Shown: positions 52,798 to 62,302, numbered from the stretch's first letter. The stretch: 64,000 nt of DNA from Halorubrum sp. Atlit-26R (GCF_003666015.1 NZ_QPLT01000008.1:1-64000); one strand, 5' to 3'. A program made the numbers and translations. Notes: generated by a model from the sequence alone, not told the origin.

Positions 52798-53154
52798 ATG
52801 GCAGCAAGCGAACCCACTTCCAGCGAGAGCGAAGACGAAGAACAGCTTACCGACTTCAACGTCGTGGTCGACTTTGCGGCCGGCCTATCGCGTGCCACGA
52901 TCGCAGAGGAGTTCAGCGACACGATCCACGTCGAGGGGATCGGCCCGCAGAAGTTCCAGATCGGTTACGGAGTCTCGGCGCCCTCGATGGTCGAAGCGTA
53001 TCGGCAGGTCGCAAACATGATCGAAGACGAGCTCGGAGACCTTGGAACCGAACCCGCGTTCGAGGAGGCCCACGTCTACGGTGAAGGGACGAAAAAGGTG
53101 TTCGGGCGGCGTCAACCGCCGGAGAGCGACGTATCGTTCGACGTCGACGAGTAG
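52798..53154 (+). CDS. Small alpha/beta hypothetical protein
   Basis: 118 residues. FNVVVDFAAGLSRATIAEEF, then FQIGYGVSAPSMVEAYRQVA, is strand-helix-strand-helix, like ferredoxin-type or dsRBD-like small folds. Acidic termini. Not recognised. Confidence 0.62.
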   Translation: MAASEPTSSESEDEEQLTDFNVVVDFAAGLSRATIAEEFSDTIHVEGIGPQKFQIGYGVSAPSMVEAYRQVANMIEDELGDLGTEPAFEEAHVYGEGTKKVFGRRQPPESDVSFDVDE

Positions 53155-53219
53155 GCGGCTGCGTTGCGGTCTGGTTCTGTCGGGGCGGTTGTTCGCGAAG
53201 TCGGCGGGTTTCTCAGTAG

Positions 53220-53262
53220 CAAACTGAAACTAATGGAAAGCTGATAAGTGGCAGTAGCATCT
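53220..53262 (+). promoter_or_regulatory. Regulatory module 20, shortened
   Basis: Degenerate operator CAAAC-TGAAAC-TAATG (53220-53235) with CTGATAAGTGG as core. ATG 53263 is only 43 nt from the operator and about 22 nt from the core, so the transcript should be leaderless. Confidence 0.65.
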
Positions 53263-53535
53263 ATGTCGCGTATGTCGAGAGCGCGGCCGGATCCCGAGGT
53301 GTATGCTCGCCGGACGCACGACACGAGCGAGGAGTATTTTCGGCATCGGGTGTTGAATCTCGATAGCACGGAGTACCTACGCGAGATCGCGCAGGCCGAG
53401 GCCGAAGGGGAGGCCCGCACGGAGCGGATCAAGCTCATCAACCAGCATATCGCAGAGGTGGAGGTCGAGAGCGGCGAACAGACCAGCCCCAGCGCCGAGA
53501 GCACCAGCCAACAGCGAGGCGAGGGGGCAACATGA
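53263..53535 (+). CDS. Small helical protein, first cistron
   Basis: 90 residues starting MSRMSRARPDPEVYARRTHD; another ATG lies three codons on. A basic N-terminus and then helices EEYFRHRVLNLDSTEYLREI and RTERIKLINQHIAEVEVESG. It overlaps the next gene by 4 nt. Possibly a DNA-associated partner of the following HTH-like protein. Confidence 0.6.
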   Translation: MSRMSRARPDPEVYARRTHDTSEEYFRHRVLNLDSTEYLREIAQAEAEGEARTERIKLINQHIAEVEVESGEQTSPSAESTSQQRGEGAT

Positions 53536-53855
53536 GCAGCGAGGAGTCGGACGGTGTGACGGCCAGTAGAGAGACCTTCTTGGACAGCAACGGCGAGATC
53601 GATGCGTACCGGGTGCGGGCGATGGACAGGTCGATCAACTGGGAGACCTGCGCGCGGATCCGGCGGCGGCTCCGGAGCGAGGCGGTCGGCTCCGCTGCCG
53701 AGCTTGCCCGGGAAGACAACGGGATCGACGTAACCAAGCGGACGATACACAAGCACGCGAAGGGCCGGTGCGGCTGTCCCGTCGACGAACCGGAGTTGAC
53801 ACACGAGCCGGGAGACGGGTGGACGGTCGCGACCGAAGGGACGGAGTCGGAGTAA
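53532..53855 (+). CDS. HTH-like protein, second cistron
   Basis: 107 residues. RRRLRSEAVGSAAELAREDN then GIDVTKRTIHKHAKGRCGCP reads as a helix-turn-helix with a terminal Cys pair (about 50-85). It could be a regulator within the array and a candidate for binding the common operator, though nothing proves that. Confidence 0.58.
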   Translation: MSSEESDGVTASRETFLDSNGEIDAYRVRAMDRSINWETCARIRRRLRSEAVGSAAELAREDNGIDVTKRTIHKHAKGRCGCPVDEPELTHEPGDGWTVATEGTESE

Positions 53856-53950
53856 CAGCGGTCGAGTGGTCGCGAGAGCGTGCCGGTGCGCTCGGCGCGG
53901 TGCGCGGTACGGACGACGTCGAGCGGCCCGGCGGGGCGAGTGCTACCCGC

Positions 53951-54112
53951 TCAGAGGTCGCACTCGGAGCAGGTGAACTGTTGCTCGCCGTGATCGAACA
54001 GGTGCCGCGTTCGTGCGCGACACCGCGGACACCACTTCTTAGTCGGCTGTGTGGACCGCGGCCGCGAGCGAGTTGTCGAGCGGTGCGACGTGGGGAGTGG
54101 GTCACTTACCAT
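53951..54112 (-). CDS. Small zinc-ribbon protein
   Basis: 53 residues from ATG 54112, fixed by the leader. A basic Ser/Thr/Arg-rich N-terminus is followed by KKWCPRCRARTRHLFDHGEQ and FTCSECDL, a CxxC/CxxC ribbon. Probably nucleic-acid binding. Confidence 0.65.
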   Translation of the reverse strand: MVSDPLPTSHRSTTRSRPRSTQPTKKWCPRCRARTRHLFDHGEQQFTCSECDL

Positions 54113-54223
54113 CGTTCTGACCTCAACTGTAACATGATCCCCCACCCACATAAGTGTTTTCCATTAGTTCCCGTATGAAGATTTAAGGTGATAGCACCCC
54201 TTGTTACAGTTGAGGTCAGAACG
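54113..54223. promoter_or_regulatory. Regulatory module 21, bidirectional, inverted operator
   Basis: Minus-strand operator CATAC-GGGAAC-TAATG (54177 to 54162); minus leader is type A (GTTACAGTTGAGGTCAG), 65 nt to ATG 54112. Plus side AAGATTTAAGGTGATAGC and type-A leader, 62 nt to ATG 54224. Closely resembles module 5. Confidence 0.85.
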
Positions 54224-54508
54224 ATGGCAGCAGCAACCCAAACCGAAGGTAGCAACGTTGAATCGGGCGATACGGTCGAGATCGAATTTATCGGGCTTGC
54301 CGGCCGGACGCGCCGGCGGAAAACGATGGAGGTCGAGGTCACCGAGATAATGGGTAGCACCGCCTACTTCGAGGCACCCTACGACACCGACGTGTCGCTG
54401 GTGTTGGGCCCGGACGGCGATCTTTGGGCGCGCGACGAGGAGGGGAAAGACGGCCTATACGGCACAAGCACGGTGGTCGACGGCGATCTGTGGGAGTCTG
54501 AGAGATAA
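54224..54508 (+). CDS. Small beta-barrel-like hypothetical protein
   Basis: 94 residues: DTVEIEFIGLAGRTRRRKTM, VEVTEIMGSTAYFEAP, VSLVLGPDGDLWARDEEGKD. Five short strands fit an SH3-like or OB-like barrel. Start fixed by the leader. Confidence 0.62.
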   Translation: MAAATQTEGSNVESGDTVEIEFIGLAGRTRRRKTMEVEVTEIMGSTAYFEAPYDTDVSLVLGPDGDLWARDEEGKDGLYGTSTVVDGDLWESER

Positions 54509-54674
54509 CTGAGGGCCGCCCCCAGCGGGCGGCTCGTCGATCGGGGAGCCGGGAGCGGCCGGTCGGACAGCTGAGGTCGACCACGTAGTACGGCAACAGT
54601 CACTTCTTGAGCGGTGTTGAGTAACCGCCGACCCGTCGAGACAAGAATCGTCGGGCGAGGCACTTGGGCAATGC

Positions 54675-54738
54675 CATACGGGAACTAATGTAAAAAGTTA
54701 AGTGCCCGGGGGCCTACACTACACATGAAGTCAGAACG
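54675..54738 (+). promoter_or_regulatory. Regulatory module 22
   Basis: Operator CATAC-GGGAAC-TAATG (54675-54690), core AAGTTAAGTGCCCGGGGGC, leader CATGAAGTCAGAACG, 64 nt to ATG. Confidence 0.84.
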
Positions 54739-54954
54739 ATGGCAGACAACACCACCGCAGCGGACGAAGGTAGCGAGGAACAGACAGAGTCGACCAGCGG
54801 CGGCGCGTTCGACATTACGGTGTATGGGGCCGAGCATACCAGTCTCTCCGACCGAGAGAAGGAGCAGGTCGCCCAGCGGGTCCATAACCTACTCCACGAG
54901 GACTTCGGCGTGCGGCCGGAGAGTGTCGGCGTCGAGGGGTACATGGAGGACTGA
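54739..54954 (+). CDS. Small hypothetical protein, first cistron
   Basis: 71 residues. A disordered N-terminus, then FDITVYGAEHTSLSDREKEQ and VAQRVHNLLHEDFGVRPESV: one strand, one helix and a C-terminal VGVEGYMED. Followed after 4 nt by a second cistron. Confidence 0.6.
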   Translation: MADNTTAADEGSEEQTESTSGGAFDITVYGAEHTSLSDREKEQVAQRVHNLLHEDFGVRPESVGVEGYMED

Positions 54955-54958
54955 ACAG

Positions 54959-55300
54959 ATGTACGTTACAATCACTCAGGACGACGGCAAGAGCGTCGAG
55001 CGGTTCGGAGTTACCGATCTCAGCACCGACGACGGGCAGGTGAAAGTGTGGTTCGGCCCGAACCCACCGGAGGAGGTCGACGGTCCGGAGACGATCGAGG
55101 GTGCGGTGTCGAGCGTAGTGAGTGAGCGATCTTTCGGCCCGAAGTGGGAAGCGAAGGAGGCGATCGAACAAGCGGCTCAGGATCGGTCCGTCGTCGACGT
55201 GAAGGTGGTCGCAACGGACGCGTATCCGTCGGTCAAAAACGCCGCCAAGGACCTGAAAGCGGACGATGGCTTTGTCGACGACTTCGAGTTAGTCGCGTAG
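54959..55300 (+). CDS. Hypothetical protein, second cistron
   Basis: 113 residues from ATG 54959, preceded by GGAGGACTGAACAG, an excellent ribosome-binding site inside the previous gene. N-terminal strands MYVTITQDDGKSVERFGVTD and VKVWFGPNPPEEVDGPETIE, then a helix and VVDVKVVATDAYPSVKNAAK. Unknown function. Confidence 0.62.
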   Translation: MYVTITQDDGKSVERFGVTDLSTDDGQVKVWFGPNPPEEVDGPETIEGAVSSVVSERSFGPKWEAKEAIEQAAQDRSVVDVKVVATDAYPSVKNAAKDLKADDGFVDDFELVA

Positions 55301-55350
55301 CGGGAGCAAACCGGGCAGTCCTTTTTCGTGGCGGGATCGACCGCGATTAG

Positions 55351-55414
55351 CATACGGAAGATAATGGAAACTATTAAGTCCCCGTAGCCCCTTGTGTGAA
55401 TTGAGGACAGAACG
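55351..55414 (+). promoter_or_regulatory. Regulatory module 23
   Basis: Operator CATAC-GGAAGA-TAATG (55351-55366), core CTATTAAGTCCCCGTAGCC, leader GTGTGAATTGAGGACAG, 64 nt to ATG. Confidence 0.86.
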
Positions 55415-55996
55415 ATGGCAGCCAACAACGAAACCCAAGGCCGCTTCGGAGACTTCGAGCAGTTCGACCGCACCGCGTTCGACGCCGAGACGCTTTCGGA
55501 CGGTGAAGGGCTTGAGGGCCGCGAGGAGTCGGCCCACACCGAGAATATGCTGGTCGTCCCGGAGTACGACGAGTACGGCTACGTGTTCGACGGCGACCCG
55601 ACGTACACGCTCTACTCGGCTTCGGGAAGCGAGTACGACGTTGACCCGCGTGGGGAGTGCGGGTGCCCGGACATGATCTTCAACAGCCCCGAGGATGGCT
55701 GTAAGCACCAGCAGCGCGTCGTCGCGGAACTCAACGACGGGCGGGTTCCGGTCCCGGACGAACCGGTCGACGAGTGGTTCACGACCGCGTTCGTCGAGCG
55801 CGCCGAAGCGGCCGCCGAGCAGGCCGCGGAACTCCGCGCCAACGACGACGCCAACAAGTCGGAGGTCGACGCCGCCGAGGCGATTGTCGACGGGTTCCAG
55901 ACGGCCTTCGAGGCGTTCCGGGAGCGTGTTGGCGACGACGTAGCCCCGCTCGCGGAACACGTCGACGCGCCGCTGCCGGACGGGAGCGAGGAATAG
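55415..55996 (+). CDS. SWIM zinc-finger protein 3
   Basis: 193 residues. The hairpin YTLYSASGSEYDVDPRGECG leads into CGCPDM...DGCKHQQRVVAE, a SWIM motif at about 87-106. A long helical tail (FVERAEAAAEQAAELRANDD) follows, like paralogue 1. First cistron of an operon whose second gene was split by a TnpB element. Confidence 0.75.
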   Translation: MAANNETQGRFGDFEQFDRTAFDAETLSDGEGLEGREESAHTENMLVVPEYDEYGYVFDGDPTYTLYSASGSEYDVDPRGECGCPDMIFNSPEDGCKHQQRVVAELNDGRVPVPDEPVDEWFTTAFVERAEAAAEQAAELRANDDANKSEVDAAEAIVDGFQTAFEAFRERVGDDVAPLAEHVDAPLPDGSEE

Positions 55997-56175
55997 GGCG
56001 GAGCCACGAACCGGAGTTTTCCATGAGCGTAGAGTCACCACTTACGGAAGTACTAGGAGAAATCCCCGCCCTGAAGGGTGGGGATGAATCCGACACTCGG
56101 TGACAATAGCCCCCGACCATAGCGCGCCCGGTATTCCAACAAATACATATGGTGGTTTTTCTAATTACATATGTA

Positions 56176-57470
<1,295 letters not shown>

Positions 57471-57830
57471 GCGGACGATCTACCGCAGATGGACGCCCCC
57501 GAGAAGCGGGCGACGACCCAGCTTGTCACGCGGGCGGCACGGCTTCTTGACCACGTCAACGGGCCGACGACGCCGGCGCAGGCGGTGAAACACGCGGTGC
57601 GGCCGCACGATCCCCCGGCGGCGGCCGTCGAGGCGGCAGTAGCCGTCTTGTGCGAGGTCGACGAGTCGGTCGGGGAGGGGAGAGAGATCGGGCAAGCCGC
57701 GCTCGGCCGGTTCTAAGCCGGGCGGCTCGCTCGGCGCCGTCAGGGGGCTGTTGCTACCACCGACCAGTCGGCGGGCCGGCGCGCAGGGAGGAGTCGACGG
57801 CGCGGTTCGGTGGATCGCTGTTTCAATATC

Positions 57831-57894
57831 CATACTGTACCTAATTGAAAATCCTTATATGGCCGGGGGACGATGATCCGATGAGGTCAGAACG
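57831..57894 (+). promoter_or_regulatory. Regulatory module 24
   Basis: Operator CATAC-TGTACC-TAATT (57831-57846), AT-rich core ATCCTTATATGG, leader GATGAGGTCAGAACG, 64 nt to ATG. Confidence 0.82.
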
Positions 57895-58317
57895 ATGGAC
57901 GAAGTCACCTACTCAGGGTATTGGAAGCACGAATCGGCCTGTGATCTGTTCGAGCCGGGCCACGAGATCCGCCGCGACTTCGTGGAGGTCCTGAAGGCGG
58001 CCGCCGGCACGTTCGATCACGAGGTGGAATACTACTCGGCGGGGTGCGGGTGCGCGACGCCGGACGCGGCCACGTACCTGTGGTGGAAGGCTCAGACGGA
58101 CGCCACCGAGAAGGCGTTTATTCACTTCGGCTCAGACACCGTCGACGCCGAGGCGGTCGCCAAGCGGGTGTTAGACGCGGCAGAGGAGTTGGGCGTCGAG
58201 GTCAGTTGGTCCGGGAGTACGGACGACTGTATCTGTCTCGGAGACGCCGGCTACTACGGCGAGCGCGACGATAGAGACGCCTACGAGGGCGTTCCGAAGC
58301 CAACGGGGGCTGCCTGA
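57895..58317 (+). CDS. Hypothetical protein, first cistron
   Basis: 140 residues with several Cys and His: HESACDLFEPGHEIRRDFVE, YYSAGCGCATPDAATYLWWK, SGSTDDCICLGDAGYYGERD. An alpha/beta fold is likely; the GCGC and CIC groups may bind metal. It overlaps the next gene by 1 nt (TGATGA). Confidence 0.62.
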   Translation: MDEVTYSGYWKHESACDLFEPGHEIRRDFVEVLKAAAGTFDHEVEYYSAGCGCATPDAATYLWWKAQTDATEKAFIHFGSDTVDAEAVAKRVLDAAEELGVEVSWSGSTDDCICLGDAGYYGERDDRDAYEGVPKPTGAA

Positions 58318-58571
58318 TGAGCGTTCGCGACGGAGTCGACGCCGGCGAGTCCACCGGCACAGCAGCGGTCGAAGATCGCTGGGTCACACTCAAGCGCGAC
58401 TGCGAAGGCGTGAGCATGGAGGTGATCGAGCAACACACGGACGGCAGCGTCGAAATGGTCGACGAGACATGGTTGACGTGGGAGGAGTTTACCGGTGACC
58501 CAGCGGTCGACGTCGACGAGAGCAAGCACGGAGAGATCCGGCTGGATGCCAGCAGGGGGGTCGATGAATAG
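58317..58571 (+). CDS. Hypothetical protein, second cistron
   Basis: 84 residues: DRWVTLKRDCEGVSMEVIEQ, then HTDGSVEMVDETWLTWEEFT. Two or three strands and a short helix; acidic. Translationally coupled to the previous gene. Not recognised. Confidence 0.6.
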   Translation: MSVRDGVDAGESTGTAAVEDRWVTLKRDCEGVSMEVIEQHTDGSVEMVDETWLTWEEFTGDPAVDVDESKHGEIRLDASRGVDE

Positions 58572-58662
58572 ACCCGGAAACAAGCCCGAGCGTGCGGTCG
58601 AACCCGTCAGGAGGTAGCCTATTCTCAGAGAGCAAGTGTGGGTTTTCGCCACCGTTCAATAG

Positions 58663-58726
58663 CATACGGATAGTAATGGAAAAGTTTAAATCCCCGTAGC
58701 CCCTTGTGTGAGTTGAGGACAGAACG
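58663..58726 (+). promoter_or_regulatory. Regulatory module 25
   Basis: Operator CATAC-GGATAG-TAATG (58663-58678), core AGTTTAAATCCCCGTAGCC (TTTAAA, the best TATA of the set), leader GTGTGAGTTGAGGACAG, 64 nt to ATG. Confidence 0.86.
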
Positions 58727-59416
58727 ATGGCAGCTAACACAGACGGAACGGCGCATCTGGACATGATGGAACCGGTCAGAGGCGAGGGGTCGCCGGAGGA
58801 AGTGATGGACGCGGCGATCAAAATGAGTCCGTTCAAGACGGGCGTTTCGATCGACCAGATCACGGGGTCGGTGTACGTAACAGGTCGTGTCGAGAAAGGC
58901 GGGTTCACCGCGTTCCGGGTCCACAAGTGCCCGGGAGAGGACTTGGGCGACTTCATGGGGACGATCGGGTTCCGGCGCGGTTCGATCGGTCGCGAACCCG
59001 ATGTGCGGTACTTCCCGCCGGGAGACGAGGACTCGGTGCCCGTCGAGAAGATTAGCGTGTGGAAACACGACCGCAACCAGCGGCTCAACGCGGTGTTGAC
59101 CGCGCTTCGGACCGAGCTGACAGACACCGACTGGGCAGCGAACCCCGGCCGTACCAACTACGGCGAGTGGGTTCAGGCCGCGAACACGCTTCAGCGGTTC
59201 GCAGATGATGAGTGTCCCAAGCTATCGCTACCTTCCGGGATTTTCCAACAGCCGGAGATCACGCACGCAATCGCCCGGTACAACCACGATGCGCGGAAGG
59301 TGATGAGCAGCGTCGAGGTCGCGGTGGAGCGTCGCGACGATATAGACTTCCACGACGTGAACCCGGAGACCGTCCGGTCGGTGCTACTCCGGTACGCGGA
59401 GGAGCAAGTCGAGTAG
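58727..59416 (+). CDS. Hypothetical protein
   Basis: 229 residues. N-terminal alpha/beta part (VSIDQITGSVYVTGRVEKGG, FRVHKCPGEDLGDFMGTIGF), then a mostly helical C-terminal half (DRNQRLNAVLTALRTELTDT, TVRSVLLRYAEEQVE). Not recognised; one of the longer module genes. Confidence 0.63.
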   Translation: MAANTDGTAHLDMMEPVRGEGSPEEVMDAAIKMSPFKTGVSIDQITGSVYVTGRVEKGGFTAFRVHKCPGEDLGDFMGTIGFRRGSIGREPDVRYFPPGDEDSVPVEKISVWKHDRNQRLNAVLTALRTELTDTDWAANPGRTNYGEWVQAANTLQRFADDECPKLSLPSGIFQQPEITHAIARYNHDARKVMSSVEVAVERRDDIDFHDVNPETVRSVLLRYAEEQVE

Positions 59417-59520
59417 GTACGAAACCTCCGCGGGCTACAACCCGCGGAGAAGCCCGCCGCTTTGGGGCACGGCGGAGGCGTCGACGCTGGAACGTCGACG
59501 GCCGGGTCCCCAGACAGGAA
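59417..59520. repeat. Consecutive strong hairpins, possible IS end or structured RNA
   Basis: Three inverted repeats in about 75 nt: CTCCGCGGG/CCCGCGGAG (59426-59449, loop 6), CCGCC/GGCGG (59454-59475) and CGTCGACG/CGTCGACG (59479-59500). No coding frame. The arrangement recalls the right ends or omega-RNA of IS200/IS605 elements without any tnpB nearby. Exact identity is unknown. Confidence 0.5.
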
Positions 59521-59634
59521 CCCCCTCTCACGAGGATTTTGAGACCCATGTTACCTCTTGCGAGGCAATTTGTGTGTCTGAGCGGTGTCGCACTTAAGTC
59601 TGTCAGTCAATTCAACGGGCATGGGAAGGTCTCG

Positions 59635-60108
59635 ATGAACATATGGACCGATACGGAACGCGGAGCGCCCGGCGGTCGCGAGGCGATCCGGGAATACGTC
59701 GACGCTGTGGGAGACGCCGATCCCGAGATCAACGCGATCATCGAGCGCGGAGCGTGGCGCGATACGTCGCCCCCAGCCGACGACGTCGAGGCGATCGGTG
59801 AGCTCGCCGAGGCAGTCGGGAGAACGCCGAGGCGGTGCTACCGGAACGCTCGCGAAGTCGCGGGAGCTGCCGGTCGCGACGACGTGCGGTACGTCGAGGG
59901 AATCGCGGTTCCGCCGACCGTGCCGGTCGCGACGAAGCACGCATGGGTCGAAGTCGACGGCTCAGTCGTCGAGGTCACATGGGAGGATACCCCGGTCCCG
60001 GGCGAGGGGACCGCCTACTACGGCGTGCCGATCGAACTCGATACCGTGTTGGAAACGGTCAACGACCGCGGCACGGACGGCCCCGTAATCACAGAGGTCG
60101 ACCGATAG
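59635..60108 (+). CDS. Transglutaminase/papain-like protein
   Basis: 157 residues from ATG 59635. RRCYRNAREVAGAAG (Cys about 68), KHAWVEVDG (His about 102) and VVEVTWEDT (acidic about 112) are in the order and spacing of a Cys-His-Asp/Glu triad, and YVEGIAVPP and YYGVPIEL fit the same fold. It lacks the common module; ACTTAAGT at 59592-59599 could be its core. It sits directly after the hairpin element, so it may have arrived separately. Confidence 0.58.
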   Translation: MNIWTDTERGAPGGREAIREYVDAVGDADPEINAIIERGAWRDTSPPADDVEAIGELAEAVGRTPRRCYRNAREVAGAAGRDDVRYVEGIAVPPTVPVATKHAWVEVDGSVVEVTWEDTPVPGEGTAYYGVPIELDTVLETVNDRGTDGPVITEVDR

Positions 60109-60186
60109 CGGCTTACCCGCCGATTTTTTGCGATCTACACTCGGCACAGGGGGTGCGGTACCACACCGTGTTTCCGGTGCGATATC

Positions 60187-60250
60187 TATACTTGGACTAA
60201 TAGAAAATAACTAAGTACACGGGGTGCCATGATCCGATGAGGTCAGAACG
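60187..60250 (+). promoter_or_regulatory. Regulatory module 26
   Basis: Operator TATAC-TTGGAC-TAATA (60187-60202), core AACTAAGTACACGGGGTGCC, leader GATGAGGTCAGAACG, 64 nt to ATG. Confidence 0.82.
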
Positions 60251-60538
60251 ATGGCAGACGACAACAGCGACGAGATTCCAGACGCATGGACCGAAATGGA
60301 AGGGGTCGAACTGACGGGCAACGGGATGCGATACGTCGAACACGGGTGGAGCCATTCCGGTGATCCCCTGTGGGACGTGTTGGTGTTCCGCGCCGAGGGA
60401 GAGATGAACGAGGTGACCGACAAAGACTGGGGCGTTCAGTACCCGACCGCGGACGACATGGACCCTTTCGACACCGAGCAGGAAGCGGTCGAAGCGGCGA
60501 AGGAGTACCTGAGAGAGCACGCCCAGTTAGACCCCTAA
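60251..60538 (+). CDS. Small acidic hypothetical protein
   Basis: 95 residues: MADDNSDEIPDAWTEMEGVE, MRYVEHGWSHSGDPLWDVLV, then a helix TEQEAVEAAKEYLREHAQL. Strand-rich middle and a C-terminal helix. Unknown function. Confidence 0.62.
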   Translation: MADDNSDEIPDAWTEMEGVELTGNGMRYVEHGWSHSGDPLWDVLVFRAEGEMNEVTDKDWGVQYPTADDMDPFDTEQEAVEAAKEYLREHAQLDP

Positions 60539-60548
60539 TCACTATCTT

Positions 60549-60612
60549 CATACGTTTAGTAATGTAAAATATTAAGTAGGTGGGGGATCATGTTACACTT
60601 GAGATCAGAACG
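60549..60612 (+). promoter_or_regulatory. Regulatory module 27
   Basis: Operator CATAC-GTTTAG-TAATG (60549-60564), core ATATTAAGTAGGTGGGGGAT, leader CTTGAGATCAGAACG, 64 nt to ATG. Last copy before the origin. Confidence 0.84.
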
Positions 60613-61815
60613 ATGGACGACTCCCCCACCGAAGACGAGACGATCGACGTAGACGAGCCGACAGACGAGGAGACGATCCGGTCGCGGCTCCCGGCGAACG
60701 TCGTCGACGAGCTGACGAAGCGGGCGTTTTCCCCCGGGACGGTCCGGAAGCTACTGCGCGACTGTTACTACCTCGGCCCGATCAGCATCGGGACGGGCGG
60801 GTGGCGCGGTGCCTACGGCAACGGTCAGCCCGGGACGGGCCTCCGGCGCCCGAGCGGCGCGCTCTACAACTTTCCCCGGTCGTGGCGGTACGCCGCGATC
60901 GTGCGGGCGCTCCGGACGGGGCTCATCACCCACGTCGGTGACACGCGGTTCGGGACGACAGAACGCGGGGCGGCCGTCTTGGACCAGATCGACCGGTGCC
61001 CGGAACACGGTGTCCGGCGGGAGCCGGAGGTGAAGCAGACCACCTACGTCGGGAACCCATACGAGGAGGGGAAGCTTCAGAGCCACGCGCTTGTCACCAA
61101 GTGCCCGGAGTGCGGCGACACAGGGTACGGTGGCAACGGGAGCGTCACCATCGGCTACAGCCCGTTCGAGCAGGACGAGGAGTGGGTCGAGTACGCGCTT
61201 GAGACGATCGAAGGGAAAGGCGCGCGTGTGTACGCGGATGGCCAGCCGATCGACGGGAGTGACGAGTACCCGGCAGTCGACGTCGAGGTCGAGGCGGCAG
61301 AGGAGATCGCGACGGAGGTCGTCGAGGAGCAGGCAGAGCCAAACCCGCGGGAGTGGGCAACGCCGGAGGACGAGGGGTTGTACGGTCGCGAAGTCGTGTC
61401 CGTCCCGGCGAACGGCCAGTACGCGCGTTTCGTCGGGACGGACGAGGCGATCGCGGTGTCGCGGACAGACGATGAGGGCGACATACACATCAGCCACGAC
61501 GGGGACGACCGGTTGAAGATCGGCATGAGCTACGAGCTCGCGGTCAACCGGCAGCTGAAGGATTTACTCCACCACGAGGCTGACGACGCCGAGTGGACAG
61601 GCGACTACTGGACGGTGGGAGCCAACCGTATCAACCGCGTCTTGTCTAAGTTCACGGTGGGGATCCTCCCAGCAGACGCTCCCGGTCACTTCGCAGCGTT
61701 CCCGGATGGAGACGGTCCGGTGCCGGATGAAGCCGAGTACCTGACCGTCACGGTCGAGCAGGACGCACTTGACGCCGTGACTGTCCCGGTCATCGGCGTC
61801 GACGAGGAGGCGTAA
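60613..61815 (+). CDS. Large hypothetical protein with zinc ribbon
   Basis: 400 residues from ATG 60613. An N-terminal helical region (SRLPANVVDELTKRAFSPGT, VRKLLRDCYYLGPISIGTGG) resembles a winged-helix lead-in (RYAAIVRALRTGLITHVGDT, ERGAAVLDQI). A zinc ribbon follows with CPEHG (about 135) and CPECGDTGYGG (about 167). The C-terminal 200 residues are acidic and strand-rich. Longest gene of the regulon and its last; possibly DNA binding. Confidence 0.63.
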   Translation: MDDSPTEDETIDVDEPTDEETIRSRLPANVVDELTKRAFSPGTVRKLLRDCYYLGPISIGTGGWRGAYGNGQPGTGLRRPSGALYNFPRSWRYAAIVRALRTGLITHVGDTRFGTTERGAAVLDQIDRCPEHGVRREPEVKQTTYVGNPYEEGKLQSHALVTKCPECGDTGYGGNGSVTIGYSPFEQDEEWVEYALETIEGKGARVYADGQPIDGSDEYPAVDVEVEAAEEIATEVVEEQAEPNPREWATPEDEGLYGREVVSVPANGQYARFVGTDEAIAVSRTDDEGDIHISHDGDDRLKIGMSYELAVNRQLKDLLHHEADDAEWTGDYWTVGANRINRVLSKFTVGILPADAPGHFAAFPDGDGPVPDEAEYLTVTVEQDALDAVTVPVIGVDEEA

Positions 61816-61993
61816 CAGCCTCCCAGCGGCGATTGTCGCGCGAGCCGCACAAACGGGCGGTATCTCCGTGCTGTCCTTTTCTGCTGTCCGAGACGCAACA
61901 GATAACCCGATGGTTACATCACCACCGCAGCATTACATCGACGAGCCTGTTTTGGCCGCAAATCTCCTCCCGTCTTGTGGTTCTGTCGTCTTC

Positions 61994-62019
61994 GGGGGGA
62001 GGGGGGCCAAAATCATACA
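61994..62019 (+). repeat. Left arm of 26-bp origin inverted repeat
   Basis: GGGGGGAGGGGGGCC followed by AAAATCATACA; a perfect inverted match lies at 62201-62226. The G-string plus AT word recalls haloarchaeal origin recognition boxes in position and design, though not in exact consensus. Confidence 0.75.
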
Positions 62020-62200
62020 ACGGTCGGCAAAACCGTCGGAGAGCTCTCGCGAAAGCCGGAAAATGCTTTGTGTGAGGCGAGGTTTTATTAGCCAGTTGTT
62101 CTAACAGCATCCGTAAAGCAAGAAGCCATGTTATTTGTGTAGTGTGAACGGAGCAAATAACGTGTTTCTCCGTGAGCTCGCCCCGTCAATTTGCGGGGGA
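62020..62200. other. Putative origin core between inverted arms
   Basis: 181 nt without a gene, with AT-rich runs such as GGTTTTATTAG (62084-62094) and CATGTTATTTGTGTAG, suitable as a duplex-unwinding region between two inverted initiator sites. Confidence 0.5.
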
Positions 62201-62226
62201 TGTATGATTTTGGCCCCCCTCCCCCC
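62201..62226 (-). repeat. Right arm of 26-bp origin inverted repeat
   Basis: TGTATGATTTTGG then CCCCCCTCCCCCC, the exact reverse complement of the left arm. Confidence 0.75.
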
Positions 62227-62302
62227 CGGACTACGTGTTCTCCGGGAGATCGGCGTGTTCGCAGACGTTTTGCGCCGGAATCGCGATAATCCGCCGCGCG
62301 GG

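Noticed and set aside
59212-59634. N-terminal extension of the transglutaminase-like protein to 59212
   Set aside because: The extension reads through the previous gene and the hairpin cluster in an Arg-rich shadow frame; ATG 59635 begins the globular protein.
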